Of a stretch of 57,500 bases of DNA, positions 27,431 through 40,654 are shown piece by piece (positions within the stretch are counted from its first letter, which is position 1; every line of letters starts with the position of its first letter). The stretch is from Chrysomallon squamiferum (lineage: Eukaryota > Mollusca > Gastropoda > Neomphalida > Peltospiridae). The DNA is taken from positions 14,268,106-14,325,605 of the forward strand of contig CM022666.1 of assembly GCA_012295275.1 (NCBI GenBank), given 5' to 3'. The notes under the pieces are model-generated. The model was not told the origin of the DNA. It searched no databases and saw only the letters and a list, made by a program, of their open reading frames with translations. A program made the translations under genes and the position numbers.

Positions 27431-27834
27431 GTAATAATAACAATAAAAATAAGAATAATAACATTTTAATTTTAATCTCAACTTTTAACAAAGGCATTTT
27501 TTTATTATTTGTCACTGAAATATGACCCATTCTTAAACAGGAACAAAAAAAATCCAACTACAGTTTATATTTCACTCTGTTTTTTCCAGAAAAATATTAA
27601 ATTAAAAAATATTTTTTTTAAGTTATTATTATATATATTTTCATTTACTGTCACATCAATTAAATACTTACCCAAGTTCATGTTTTTCCTTTTTCTGCTC
27701 CTGTGTTGGTATGATTTGTGTTTTTTGAAGATAAGATGTTGTGTTGGCTAAAAATAAATATTTAAATTTAAAATTGAAAAGAAATACAAGATATTAAATA
27801 TATTATATAAATACAATTAAACTCAAGATACAGA

Positions 27835-27882
<48 letters not shown>

Positions 27883-30800
27883 AGCCATAAACTTAAATTA
27901 CAAAAAAAATCCCCAAAATGATAACTAAATAAACAAATAAAAATATAACAACAACAGTATCAATAATAACCACAACAACAACAACAACAACAGATTATAA
28001 TATCATTAACAATAACTATAACAACAATAACAACAACAATAAATAAATATAAATATAAAAATAAAATCATTATCTACATTATCCAGAACACATTTATGAA
28101 GATTAGTGAAATAATCAAGAACCGTTACTCTGAAAGATGCTCCTGGGTTGTCTGAGAGCATTATCTTGTCTGGTCCAGTCTCTGCAGGTTTCGTCCAGCA
28201 TGTGCGAGATCCTGTCCAGCTGGCGATCCAAGCGTGCTGTGGGTTTCTGTTTCTTTGATGTCACGGTTCGTGAATTTGATCCATCCACTGATAGTGGAAC
28301 AACTGCTGGAATTGTTTCATCTTTATTCACCTACAATGAATCAGTTTAAAAATGTAATGATAGGTAAATAATTAATGTGTGATGTTTTTATAACCGGTAT
28401 AGCTTAAAATCATTTTAACAGCAGTTTTTAAATATTTTATTTAAATCAGACAGAGGGATAAATAATGGCAATACAATTAAAGAAATTAACCAATATATGA
28501 TTTTTTTTTTTAACTTGAATGTCTAAAAATTGTTTTGATATGAAAAACATTTTTGTTTATATCAAAACTGATATAGCTTAGATAAATAAAAAGACAACAA
28601 AAATAAAATAACATAAATGTACACCAACATAAAACAATTTCTCTCTCCTAAGCACTTTAATATTTTTAAATCAGAAAAATAAAAATAATAACTTAAAATA
28701 AAATAAAATAAAATAAAAATAAAAATGAAAGCCAAGTGATAAACAAAACAAAAAATGTATTAAAAAAAAATTGAGCTGTTTGGCTATAAATCAAATATAT
28801 GGCTATTAGAACAGTTAAAGATAAATAAAAAAGTTAAACAAAATAAAATATTATTACAGAAATGTGTAATATGCACACAAACAGAAACAAAGCAGTTATT
28901 GATATTTATTGTTCTTACTTGTTTTTTAACGTCTGTATTCTGAGTCTGAACAAAATCAAAATCTGTACTTCTCATATATTCCACTGCAGCCTTGTATGTA
29001 ACAAGAGAGTAACTGAAAAAACAAAACAACAAAAATCACAATAACCTCCTCATTATTCTGTACTGCTAAAATAAAAAATATACACCTGAAAAATCTTTAA
29101 CCTCAAGATAGAAGCATAAACTTTAAGAACATTAAGCAATAACAACAGAACAGTTTTTGTTGTTTCTAGCTATATTTTTAAAAATTTGTTTTTATTTTAT
29201 TAATACTTTTTTTCTTATGTATATAAAACACACACACACACACACACACACAAATACTGATTACCCTTTAAGTAATCTTTTGAGAAAGATTATCAATAAT
29301 TTGACAGTTTATAAGAAAAATATTCAGAAAAACATGTGAATTAAATACAAGGTATAGAAAAAAAAAATCAGCCCCCATATATGTAATCATATCAGCATTC
29401 AAACATTTGTTTTTTTAACAGTAAAATTTAACTGTTAAACTGTCATATATGTACCTCAAACTGTCAATGTCATTCACAAGAGAAAACCAGCTGAAATGTT
29501 CCATGTAAAACAGATCAGAACTCAAATGTGGACACTTCACTACAGCTATCACAGACACCTATAAATTAACAAATAAATAAATAAATAAATAAATAAATAA
29601 GAAAATAAGGAAATAAAGAAAGAAAACAAACAACAAATAAATGTGACACAGAGAGAGACAGAGAATGAGAGACAAACAAAGAGTGATAGGAATGACAGAG
29701 AAACTGAGAAATTGAGAAAGAGACAGAGAGTGAGTGTGAGAGTGAAAGAGAAACAGAGAGAGATGAAAATACAAACCAAAATAGGAATGAGATCATCAGA
29801 AGTTAAACACGGTGAATCTGAGAAAAGAAAAAAGAAGAAAAATTTAAATTACATTTGAAATTGAAAAAAAAAAAAAATAAAAAAAAATCGATTGAAAAAA
29901 ATTTATTTTAAGTCCAGAAAAATGTCTTTTGATGTTGTATTTTTATCTGTATTAAAAGTTTAAAGTTTGACATACCAGGTTGTCCTGGTAACAGTGGAGG
30001 CAGATTTTTCTTAAAGAAAGAACTGACTTCTTCAATGAGGTTATCCTGAAACAAAATGGATTTTCATAAAATAAAGAAATTTGTAAAAATGTAATAATAA
30101 TACAAAGAATAATATAATATAAATAAATAATAATAGTTAAGTAACAGAAATAGAGAAGTAGAAAATAATTGTTTTAACTTAAATAAATAAATAATAGCAA
30201 TAATTAATGATGATAATGATAATGGCAATAATAATAATAATAATAATAATAAAATTGAAAAGTTGAAAACAATAACAACATAAACTGATTGATTCAACTA
30301 AAAACTCACTAAAGCTGTTTTCACACAGACTAACTTTTCGTATGGTGTGTGAAGACTGTTTATTTTAGACAACTCCGCAACCTGCAACAATAGAGAATAA
30401 CATTCTAAACTTTCTAAAATATCCTGAAAGAATCAGAGAAAAATGTCTTTAAACATTAATAATTATGGTAAATGAATCTGGCAGGTATATATGCTTGGAT
30501 TGTTTTCTTCTGAAATCATTTAGTGGATGTCATTATGATGATGATCATCATGAATATTATCAGTTCTAACATGCCAAATTAGCAATGAAATTTTCACCAC
30601 AGAAACTACAATGACATTAAAACGAAAAATAATAATAATAATAATAAGAAAGAAGAAGAAGAAGAAGAAGAAAACAATAAAGACAAACAAAAATAATGAT
30701 AACAACAAGAATATCAATTTTACACTATTCCTGATTTACATAATAAAATTAATTTATGAAAATGAAATAGAATAAAATAAAGCTCTTGTAAATATAAACT

Positions 30801-31210
30801 ATAAAAATAAATTATACATATTTGTTTAATATGCTGCATTAATTTGATTAAATAAATAAATAACAGCCCAAACTTACAGTGGCAGGCAAGTAACAAGAAA
30901 ACTCCTTCCTAACTCCAAGTTGTTCTGGAAGAACTCCATCTAGAGTGAGACACTTGTAGAAAATAAACTTGTCTTCTTCTTGGAATCTTTCATTTATCAC
31001 AGGAAACACTTTGTCATAAACACTTCCCATAACATAGCTGTGAATAAATAAATAAAAACAAGCCATAATAAATAAACAGTTCAGAAGCTGTACAGTAGTA
31101 GTTCATAATTCGCGGTATATAAATATGTGATCAAGTCTGAATATAAAATCAAGCAAAATTATTAATATATCTGCCTGTTTGTCTCTCTCTCTATGTGATC
31201 TTCCATCTGA

Positions 31211-31292
<82 letters not shown>

Positions 31293-33792
31293 TCAAACAC
31301 ATGTACAAATAAAGACAAATAAAAGCATGAAAAATTACACACATAAACATCATTAATAGTAGGTTTTGAGAGTTTTAGAAATTTTCTGAAAATCACACAT
31401 ACCTCTCTACAGCTCCTGATAAAATATCTCTAAACTTGGAGTCAGAATAATATTTCATTTTAGTGCATTTCAGACATTTCTGAAAAAAAGAAAAAAAAAG
31501 AAGAAAATATATTAAACGAAAACATTTTTAAATGGTCTTTTAAAATCTGAAGCAGCAAATAATTACAAAAGAAGTAACTTTGAACAATATATAATAATAT
31601 ACAACAAAATATAACACTATATAACAAGCTATTAACAGAAGTAAATACAATTCCATCCCAAAAAGCTCAATTTCTGATCACTGCCAGAAAATATAGAAAT
31701 TTATAGTCATCATATATTGAAGAATAAATAAATAATACATATGTATATATAACCTGTTTCTTCGTCTGTCCCATCATTTAATTTATTGTACATAAATGTA
31801 TAACTGTCTCTCCCTCTTTATCTATATCTATATATTGATTTATATATTTATACAATTAAATGATGGTTTAGATAAAAAAAACAGATTATGAAATTTACTG
31901 GCAGCATTTTACACACATAACTATTACTACAAAGTTAAATAAACACACAGTTTATCAAATATTAAGATATCAAACTGCAGAGAGAAACTGTCAATTTGGT
32001 GTGTGTGTGTGTGTGTTTGATAAGAAAAAAAGACACTGATAGTGGTGATGGAAAGAAAGAAAAACAGGTAAATACATTCATTATAAAGTCTGTGCCATTT
32101 TAAATTTTTGTACATTCTGTTCTATGCATGAAAGAGACGATCTGCATAAAGGATACACAAATTTAAAAAAAAATTTAAGTACATAGATACTTAGTGTTGA
32201 TGTTCTTAATTTTCAACACTACCAGTGTCACTGAAAATCAGCTACAAAATTTATTTCTAGAACTTCAGAATTTTATCATGATTTGTATGTTGAAAATAAC
32301 ATATTAGAAGTTTATAAAACTTCATTCAGACACAGATCAGAAATTCTAAAAATTTAAAACTCTGTAAGAACTTTAACACAACCCTGAAGAGAGAGAAAAA
32401 AAGGACGCGAGAAATTCTATGTGTACAAGACACAAAAACGGAGAACAAACAAACAAATAAGATTTATTACTTCTGAGGCATTGTTTATTATCTTCTCCAA
32501 CCTGTTGGCAGCATCATCAAGGTAGTCCTTCAGAACCATGTAGTTGTTGTTAAACAGTTTAATACTCTCGTCCAGCTCTCGTAACACCTGTAACATAAAC
32601 AACATGCCTCATCCGGTTATCACATCTGTAGTAACTGCAGAAACCTATCTTTTTATATAGTACTCTATTTCACTTTGAAATTTTTAATATTAATGTTTAA
32701 TATATATATATGTATACAGTGGGTTTTAAAATTTCATCTGAAAATATTTTGATATTAATGATGGTTCCTGTCTGATATTAATGATATTTGTGATATGACA
32801 AAGAAAATCTTACCTTCACTTTTACTAATTAACAGGAAAAGCTTATTGATGTACTGTGTAAAATGTAACACTTTTTAGATTGGACATTCATAATTATATT
32901 TACATGTTTCCAAAGTATTTTATATTATCTGGAAAGAAAATAATTTACTGTTAGAAGTTTTATTCTTACTTCTAAATATTCAGGAAATGAATGGAGAAAT
33001 TGCTTGCATCTGAAAATAAATAAACAATGTTTTAACATAATATATATACACACAGAGAGACAAAACTGACAGACAAAGACAGATAGACAAATAGATACAT
33101 AAGAGGTCTTTACTTGTTATTATTTTCAAATGTGATCCTGTATTTATATACTTATTTGATTTACTTAACAAAAGATGATGTAAAACTAATTAAAATCATA
33201 AATGTTTTCACTGATCTAAGATAATCAAATTTGATTGCTGCTAGTACTAAATACATTCTATAAATGTTAATAGATTATAGAAAATAAAAATTAAATAAAT
33301 TAATTTTAAAATTTGTAAGAATACCATGGTTAGGTCAATGACTATATCATAATAATCATGATTAAATAAAATAAAAAAACATATTTCATAAAAATATTAT
33401 AAAATATAAATCCTCTAATCACTTACTCAAGAAAAGAAATTTTGGGAGAGTTTGAAATGCTGGGATGATCTTCATGATCTGACCGTTTGGACTGCATAAT
33501 AAAAATAAAAACAGTTCCAGATAATAATAATGTGAAATAATATTTATTATTTGCATATTTATGCTATTCCAAAATTAATTAATTATATTTTTCTTCTCTT
33601 AAATATGTAAAATGAAATGTATAAAACATTATTATTATTTCTTTTATTTTTATCACTATGATTTTTTTTTAAATTTTATAATATAAAATTAAAAATGCTG
33701 AAATCAAAAATATTAATTTTTACCTGAAATCTTGTATCAAGTGGTCCATTTGTAATAAGTATTTTATATGGTTTGTAATCCTGCAGGGAAAA

Positions 33793-33837
<45 letters not shown>

Positions 33838-34235
33838 AATAAATAAATAAACAAAATATATTCCATATCTTTTAATTCTTTTACAAGTAACTGCTACAGG
33901 CCAAGTTTGTTAGTCTTTCATTTAGCTATATATGTGTGCTCTGTTTTCTTTGTTGTTTTTTTGGATTAAATATAGTAAATATACATCTGACTAAATATGG
34001 AATTATTAATAGGTCATGTAGGTGTTTTGTTTTATGTTTTATTATTTTTAATTTTGTTTTGTCACATTTAATATGCAGCAACAGACAGGCAAAAAGCATC
34101 AATAATAAATAAAATATTAACAAATTATTATTTCATAAATACCTTGTTGTAGGCTAGTTCTTCACTGAGAATTTTCACTTTAACTTGTTGTGAAAAACCT
34201 TTAAAAAAATATATTTAAAAACAAAAATTAAAAAA

Positions 34236-34270
<35 letters not shown>

Positions 34271-36541
34271 AAGAAGTAATCAGGACAATAATTTTGACCT
34301 GTTTTCAAATGGGTGAAATTGGTTTAATGTTAATGTTTTTCTCATCATATCAATTCTACTGTGATCCGTTAAAATTGGATATATTTTTAAAATTTAAAAA
34401 AAATTAAGCATAATAACACAGTGATACAAAAGAAACCCCATTAAAACAATTCAGATATATTCTAGAAGAACTTCTAAGTTTTGGGAGGGAGGTGTTTGTT
34501 ACTTACATCCAATCTTAATTGATAACAAAGCATAATGCCAAAAGATAAGTGTACTCCAATTTTTCTGTAGCCATGATGGGGCAGACAGGTTTTTTTTTCT
34601 AAATTTTATAAATATCAGAAGAAAAAAAAAGAAGAAAAAGAAATGGCAGCCAGTTTGCCATATACACAATTCATTCAATGAGTCCAACTGCATATGGATT
34701 TATTTATTTTTCTGTTACATACCTTCCCCTGTTTCCAAATGCTGTCCAATCTCATCAAGTAGAACTGTTTTGTTGCCACCATTGTGTAATGTTACATACT
34801 GACTATAAAGCAAGAAAAAATATATAGATAGTTTATGACTATTGTTCATATTACTTTTTTTTTTTAAATATATTTATTAAAGTTTAAATCCTTTGCTGAA
34901 GATAAAAATAAATTGTAAATCTAAAGAGACCAAAAAAAAAAAAAACCCAGGACATTCATAAAATTAATATAATTTTACTGCTTTACTTAATTCAGAAATT
35001 ATTAATAGCGTTGCTGTATATTTTGTGAGTGAGTTTATTTGTTTGTTTTTCTGTTTTTTGGGGGGTTTGGGGGGTTTTTTTGGTTGCTTTTATCCCTATT
35101 TCTTTCTTTCTCAGTTATTATTTTTTGTTTTTGTTTTGCTGGGTTTCTGCAACTGGAGAATTTAAGAAGTGATGTGGAGTAATTTTATCAGTTTAATTGA
35201 CTTAGATAGATTTGCTGACAGACTGATCAATACAAACATATATACATGATAAAACAATCATTTAAAAAGTATATAGGCAAGTGGACCTTCATTTTAATGT
35301 GAAATATATAAAAATTTACAATCTAACAAATAATACATATCTAAAAATAAAATACATCTTACCCCTTAAAATATGGGGAAGGTCGAAGAATCTGGGTTTC
35401 TGTTAAAACAAAATAAGATGATTAAATCAATTTTCATTTGTTGAGTAGATGGACATTTTTTTTTGTTTTTTTTGTTGTCTATTTAAATATTTAACTATTC
35501 ATACATTTAACACATTTCTGTTATGTTTCTTTTATATTTCTTTAAACCAGTAGTTTTTAACCTTTCATTTTTTTTTACTGATAAACAATCGTGTTTCAAA
35601 CAATGTCACTAACCTACAAAACGTCTTGTTATGCTGACTCCAAATATAGAACTTGCTTTAGGAACACAAATCATGTAGCAATTTTCCTGAGCTTTTTCAT
35701 GCAGGTCCAGAAAGTTAGTCTGAAAATAAAAAAAATAAAAAATATTTGTATTATTTAAGTATTAAAAGTCCAAAATATGAAGTTTAAATTAAAATCAGAT
35801 CAACACACACCGCTCCACATATACAAACCCATCACTCACAGATAAAACTGATAAAAAATAGTAAGACATTTTTTCTTAATTATTATAAAATAAAGTAACA
35901 GTAATATTATGATTCTGAATTTCTAATTACTATATTAGTTCTCAGTATTAAAACATTTACAAGATATTATTTTAACAATTGACACTGCTCTAGAGTATAT
36001 AATTATTATTATTATTATCATTATTATTTTCTTGTAAATTATATCCCTAATTATAATTTTACTTTTGCTGCTAAAACATAATTATGACGTAATAAAAACA
36101 AACTTTAAGAGCCTCTAAGCCTTCTTATATGAAGTTAATTTTATCACATTTATTAAAAAATTAAAACTAAAAATATTGAAAATAAAATTTAATAAATAAA
36201 TAACATGTTACATTGTAACCATTATTAACCAAGAATGTAATACTAATACCTAGTAGTAATAGTACTAACACAGTAACAGTAAAATTGCTGAGTAAATGAA
36301 TACTACATTATGATTATGATTTATTGATTATATTTATTAGCAATAACTTGAATAAGTGAAAAACATAATTAACTTATTAAGGAACGAACGTTATTCGTTT
36401 TAATTATAAAATAAATTTAGTATAGCTTTTACCAGCTTTAGGAATATTATTAAAAAATAAAATATAAATTTGAGCAACTGTTTAAACCTGTAGAGCTCTG
36501 AAAAATGTATTATTTTCCAATTCGTCTTCGTCACAAGACAT
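27321..36541 (-). CDS. VPS9-domain Rab guanine nucleotide exchange factor, VARP-like without ankyrin repeats
   Basis: Nineteen exons: 36488-36541, 35614-35719, 35363-35399, 34723-34802, 34143-34198, 33724-33780, 33427-33491, 32970-33009, 32471-32587, 31403-31479, 30878-31037, 30310-30381, 29976-30045, 29777-29817, 29455-29558, 28919-29012, 28129-28330, 27672-27747 and 27321-27381. All are GT-AG; 1569 nt give 522 codons plus TGA, and an in-frame TGA precedes the ATG. The VPS9 domain lies about 225-395, with the conserved acidic-hydrophobic segment TSDDLIPIL (about 336-344) and the YSLVTYKAAVEYM helix (about 380-392). VPS9 domains activate Rab5/Rab21-type GTPases on endosomes. The start, DEDELENNTFFRALQ, resembles the N-terminus of VARP/ANKRD27 as I recall it, and similarity runs through the VPS9 domain. 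VARP continues with ankyrin repeats; this protein ends soon after with an acidic tail (DDDFDTPFGKLT). Confidence 0.85.
27838..27879. repeat. (CA)n microsatellite in a VPS9-gene intron
   Basis: About 20 CA units between the exons at 27672-27747 and 28129-28330, followed by an AAC/AAT triplet-rich stretch to about 28060. A second CA run lies at 29227-29252 in the intron between 29013 and 29454. Confidence 0.9.
29574..29776. repeat. (AAAT)n and degenerate GA-rich tract in intron
   Basis: This fills most of the 218-nt intron between the exons at 29777-29817 and 29455-29558. On the sense strand it is a long pyrimidine-rich stretch (CTCT-type) followed by (TTTA)n, leading directly to the acceptor at 29559. 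Open frames there are artefacts. Confidence 0.75.
31217..31286. repeat. (TC)n microsatellite in a VPS9-gene intron
   Basis: About 35 TC units on the plus strand, hence a (GA)n purine tract in the sense transcript, between the exons at 31403-31479 and 30878-31037. Confidence 0.95.
33797..33852. repeat. (AAT)n/(AAAT)n microsatellite next to a splice acceptor
   Basis: In sense orientation this is a TTTA/TTA-rich run ending about 15 nt before the acceptor of the 57-nt exon 33724-33780. It may serve as part of that acceptor's pyrimidine-rich stretch. Confidence 0.8.
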
Positions 36542-36854
36542 TTCGACGATTCACTTCTAGACAGGGTGTTGACTGTTCCTGAATAGTATATTCTGTCGAA
36601 TTTATGTAAGGAAGTTAGATGCGCATCAAATTATTGCTATCGGTGCAAGACTAGAAAACGTAAAAGAACAATAACGTAGACGCGGAATAGAAGAAATGCG
36701 GAAAAAAGAAATCCTCTTGAAAACAGTTGCATTCATGAAAATGAAATCATCAGTAAAATTATTTGCAAGCATTAAATTAAATTATAAACATTAGAAAATG
36801 GAAAAGTGAAATATAACATTTTACATGATGATACTTTTTCCCCTTTTTGAAATA

Positions 36855-36856
36855 AA

Positions 36857-36913
<57 letters not shown>

Positions 36914-37029
36914 TGATATCTAAATTAATCGGAAAATAATGGGTTTAGTTAGATGATTTTAATATTACTTAAATATATTATTTTCAGATTAATTAAATTA
37001 TCACTAATAATAATGATAATAATAATAAT

Positions 37030-37072
<43 letters not shown>
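36855..37072. repeat. (TTA)n and (AAT)n microsatellite pair
   Basis: A TTA run at about 36859-36912 and an AAT run at about 37016-37073 are complementary inverted copies about 100 bp apart. They could pair as a large AT hairpin. Confidence 0.85.
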
Positions 37073-37080
<8 letters not shown>

Positions 37081-37323
37081 AAAATTAATTAATTAATTAA
37101 TTTTCAAAAATTATTTTAATGACTAGATTAATCTAATAAAATATCCGGTTTCTAGCCTTAACCTTTTAAGTTTTTAGAGTGTTGATTTTCAAACACAGAC
37201 CACGAATATGGCTGAACCATTTGCAAAATCAATATTCTACGAAATTATAATACTGGCAAGTTTATTATTATCAATTTTTTAATTATCATTTATTATTTAT
37301 TTATTTGAATTTTATGTGTTAAT

Positions 37324-37356
<33 letters not shown>

Positions 37357-37656
37357 TAAATAAATAAAATAAAAAAAAAAAAATAAAAAAAAATAAAAAA
37401 ATTCAAAAGTAGAAAATAAAAATCAACCAAAATAAACTGAAAATTAAATTAAACTCCCAAAATAACGAATATTAATTAAAATAAAATAATCGTACGGTAT
37501 TTTTTGCATCGTTTTCGGATTTTATTTTTTTATTTATGTCAAGACATATTACTAAAACTGAATGGGCATAAAAAAAATAATCCCACTTATTTAGAGATTT
37601 TACACTTTATTTAATAAAAAAAAGAATAAAATTAAATAAAATAAATAAATTAATTA

Positions 37657-37669
37657 CTACTACTACTAC

Positions 37670-37719
<50 letters not shown>
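37657..37719. repeat. (TAC)n/(TTA)n microsatellite
   Basis: Four to five TAC units followed by about 16 TTA units. Confidence 0.9.
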
Positions 37720-37720
<1 letters not shown>

Positions 37721-39060
37721 ACCAACAAAGACTGCCAAAACAAGAAATAAATAAATAAAAATAAATAAATAAATAAATAAAAGAAACTATTCTGGTGATT
37801 GAAGTTAATTTCTGAGGGATGGGAAAATGCAAGTCTGTTTATTTTATTTAAATATTTTATTTTATTGTCTCACTTTGTTGCAAAAGTATGCGGTGTAGAT
37901 GGTACAATATTAAATTCCATTTTTATCCTATATTTAATAAACTTATTGAAATGTGAATTTAAAAAATCAATTGTAAATTATAATTATATAATAGTGACCC
38001 ATAATAATGATCATTATCAATTTGACGATAATGATAAGGATGATAATGATAATTGTTGTTATTATTACTGATATTGTTACAACAATCATTATCATAATTG
38101 TATTATTATTATTATTACCACTACTATTACTACTGCTTCTACTACTATTATTCCACTACTGCTGCAACTGCTTCTACAACTACTACTACTGCCACTATTA
38201 TTATGTGACAAAAATAACACAAGCCCACATAACAGTATATGTGTAAATCTATTTTAAGGATATTAATAATTAAATCATTATTATCAAACCAAACAGTTAA
38301 TGCCTTGACCCTTTGAACTATATAAAACATTACTTTGTTAAGCTAGTCTTAAAAGAAATACTGAGTATGTTAGGCCTGTTAAGGTTACAGAAGCAATATT
38401 TACATATATGTCTCATATCTAGACAGATTATTTCTGACTACCACTGTATCGGATCATGATATTGTATTTTCAAAATTAAAGTAATTTAGTGAACATTCAT
38501 TTCATTGTCTCAGCCATCTTTGATAATGGGATATCTGTAAGGTATGTTATGCTACTAAAATAATCTGTGAATTTTTTGTATTTGTTTTGTTATATGTTTA
38601 AATATTTCAGTATTAGTATTATTTTAGTATTATATGATATGTATTTTTTTTTTTTTTTGATTCCCAACAATATATTGTTTTTTTCTTTCTTTCTTTAAAC
38701 TCCTGCCATTATTGTTGTTCAGTTTCTATATATTTTTATGTCTTCTTTTTCTTAAATCTCATTTGTTCAGCCTTTTTACATTTATTTGATTTTAATTTTT
38801 GTCAAGAATTATTTATAAATAGTGTCTGTATTTATAAATAATACTTGACAAAAAAATAAATTATAATAAATGTTTAAAGACTGAAAATAAGATTTAAGAA
38901 AAGAAAATTATATTTATGTTTGTACATGTATATGTGTGTGTGTATTTACATGTAGTAACACACAGATTCAGTTAATATTTATTTTTAATTAGCTAGTTAA
39001 AGACCTAAAAGCTGTACAGTATAACTGTTGAGCAGATTTGTAACTAAAACATTACTTGAT

Positions 39061-39240
39061 GTCTAGGGAATGGTGCTTAGTCATCAGTATTATGACTGGT
39101 AGAATCCAGGTTCAACTCACACCAACATCTTAAAAGTTTAAATAGACCTTCTCCTGTCTCCAGGACCATCAAGAGAAATTTTGCAAGGCATTACAAGACC
39201 CCTTTGGGGCCCCAATGCATTTTTTTTTTTTTTCAGATGT
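39061..39240 (+). mobile_element. Possible tRNA-derived SINE
   Basis: A Pol III-like bipartite promoter is visible: an A-box-like TGGTGCTTAGTCATC at 39071 and a B-box-like GGTTCAACTC at 39109-39118 (consensus GGTTCGANNC), at tRNA-like spacing. A unique-looking body and a T-rich end (about 39221-39234) follow. No flanking target duplication could be fixed by eye. Confidence 0.35.
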
Positions 39241-39560
39241 GAGGGGGATGGATGTTGCATGGATGTTGTGGAGCCCTTGTTAGCTCTTGGTCCCAGGAAC
39301 AAAATACCGACTGGGACCCCTCTCTCATAACTCTGTTAGTCTACAACTAATTATCTCTGACATAACTAAATAATTATGTTTCTAATGCTTAAAAGCTTTA
39401 AACAAAATTTACTTATTTACTGTATAATTTTGTATATAACATATTATTTTCCTTTTGATTTAATCAGTCAAAATGCTTGTTATATATATATATATATTTT
39501 AGGTTATCATATTTAATTTATCACTTAATTTAGACAATCCTTTGGTAATTTAAAACAATA

Positions 39561-39935
39561 ACTTGGAATGAAAGAAATCTATAATTTATCTTAAATCCAT
39601 TTTGTTTGATTAATTGTGAAAAAAAGAAAAAAAGAAAAAAAAAAATCCAAAGAAAGAAATGTTTATTTTAAATCCATTTTGTGACTGTTTTTAAATTGAA
39701 AAAAAAACAACAACTAAAACAAGTTGGAATGAAAGAAATGTTTACTTTATGTTAAATCCATCATGTGACTTTTAAGTTGAAAAAACCCCCCAACAAACTG
39801 AAGTTGGAATGAAAAAAATGTATACTTTATTTTAAATCCATTTTGTGTCCATTTGGTAAACTGAAAAAAAAAACCTACCGTGCAACAAAAGAAATCTATA
39901 CTTTATTTTAAATCCATTTTGTGTCTGCTAGCAAT
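39561..39935 (+). repeat. About 80-bp minisatellite, five copies
   Basis: Units contain TTGGAATGAAAGAAATGTTT and TTTAAATCCATTTTGTG. The AAATCCAT core lies at 39593, 39670, 39754, 39835 and 39910, so the period varies from 75 to 84 bp. The variation comes mainly from A-runs in the middle of the unit. Confidence 0.75.
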
Positions 39936-40059
39936 ATGGGAAAAATGATTTGTGTTTTGTATTGCCTTAATAAACCCACACAAAAGCAGTTGTTTAAATG
40001 ACTCTGTTGCAGCTAACACATAAAATCTTGTTTTGTTCTTCCATTGTATCAAATCGCTT

Positions 40060-40245
40060 GGCCGCACAATTTCTGTGTGGATTACACAGACAGCTAACAC
40101 ACAGTGGCACTAGAGGGTATCCAGTCGGATTACCTGAATTCGGTCGTGCTCTATTGATCACAATTGGTCTTTTCTCTTAAGATCGAAGTGTCAAAAGCTG
40201 TGATCAAGAACCAGTAGATATATCGGCCATTGTTGTGTAAGTGCA
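40060..40245 (+). promoter_or_regulatory. Candidate transcription start/5-prime UTR exon
   Basis: A less AT-rich island with an ATTGG (inverted CCAAT) at about 40163 and a strong donor-like GTGTAAGTGC at about 40236. It could be a non-coding first exon of the plus-strand gene whose ATG is at 42520. No matching acceptor was identified with confidence, so this is a weak inference. Confidence 0.2.
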
Positions 40246-40614
40246 TTAGACTTAATTTGGAAACATGGTCTGTCATTTGTAATGTTGAACTGTCGAGATG
40301 ATGTTTTCATACACTGATTCATTCTGTTGAACTGGAAATGTTAATATATATATATTTTTTTTTACATTAGTGTGATAAATGTAGGATGTTGAAGGTGAGT
40401 CATTAGTTGTTTGTAACTATAGGTATGTTGAAACTTCAAACTGTTGTCAAAATATATATAAAAAAATGTTCATGTTGTTAAGCATTCAAATTGAAATTAA
40501 TAGCTTTGACATATAACCCACTCACAAAGTGTACACATGGATATACACACCTGCAGATATTAATAATTATAGATATATGTATATAGGTATGAAGTCATTT
40601 ATTTAATGACTAAA

Positions 40615-40654
<40 letters not shown>

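Noticed and set aside
35548-35566. Single hAT-like terminal repeat
   Set aside because: No partner end or target duplication in the intron, so not called as an element.
37208-37255. Possible first exon MAEPFAKSIFYEIIIL on plus with a GCAAGT donor
   Set aside because: Short, with no downstream exon in frame before 42 kb; a GC donor alone is insufficient.
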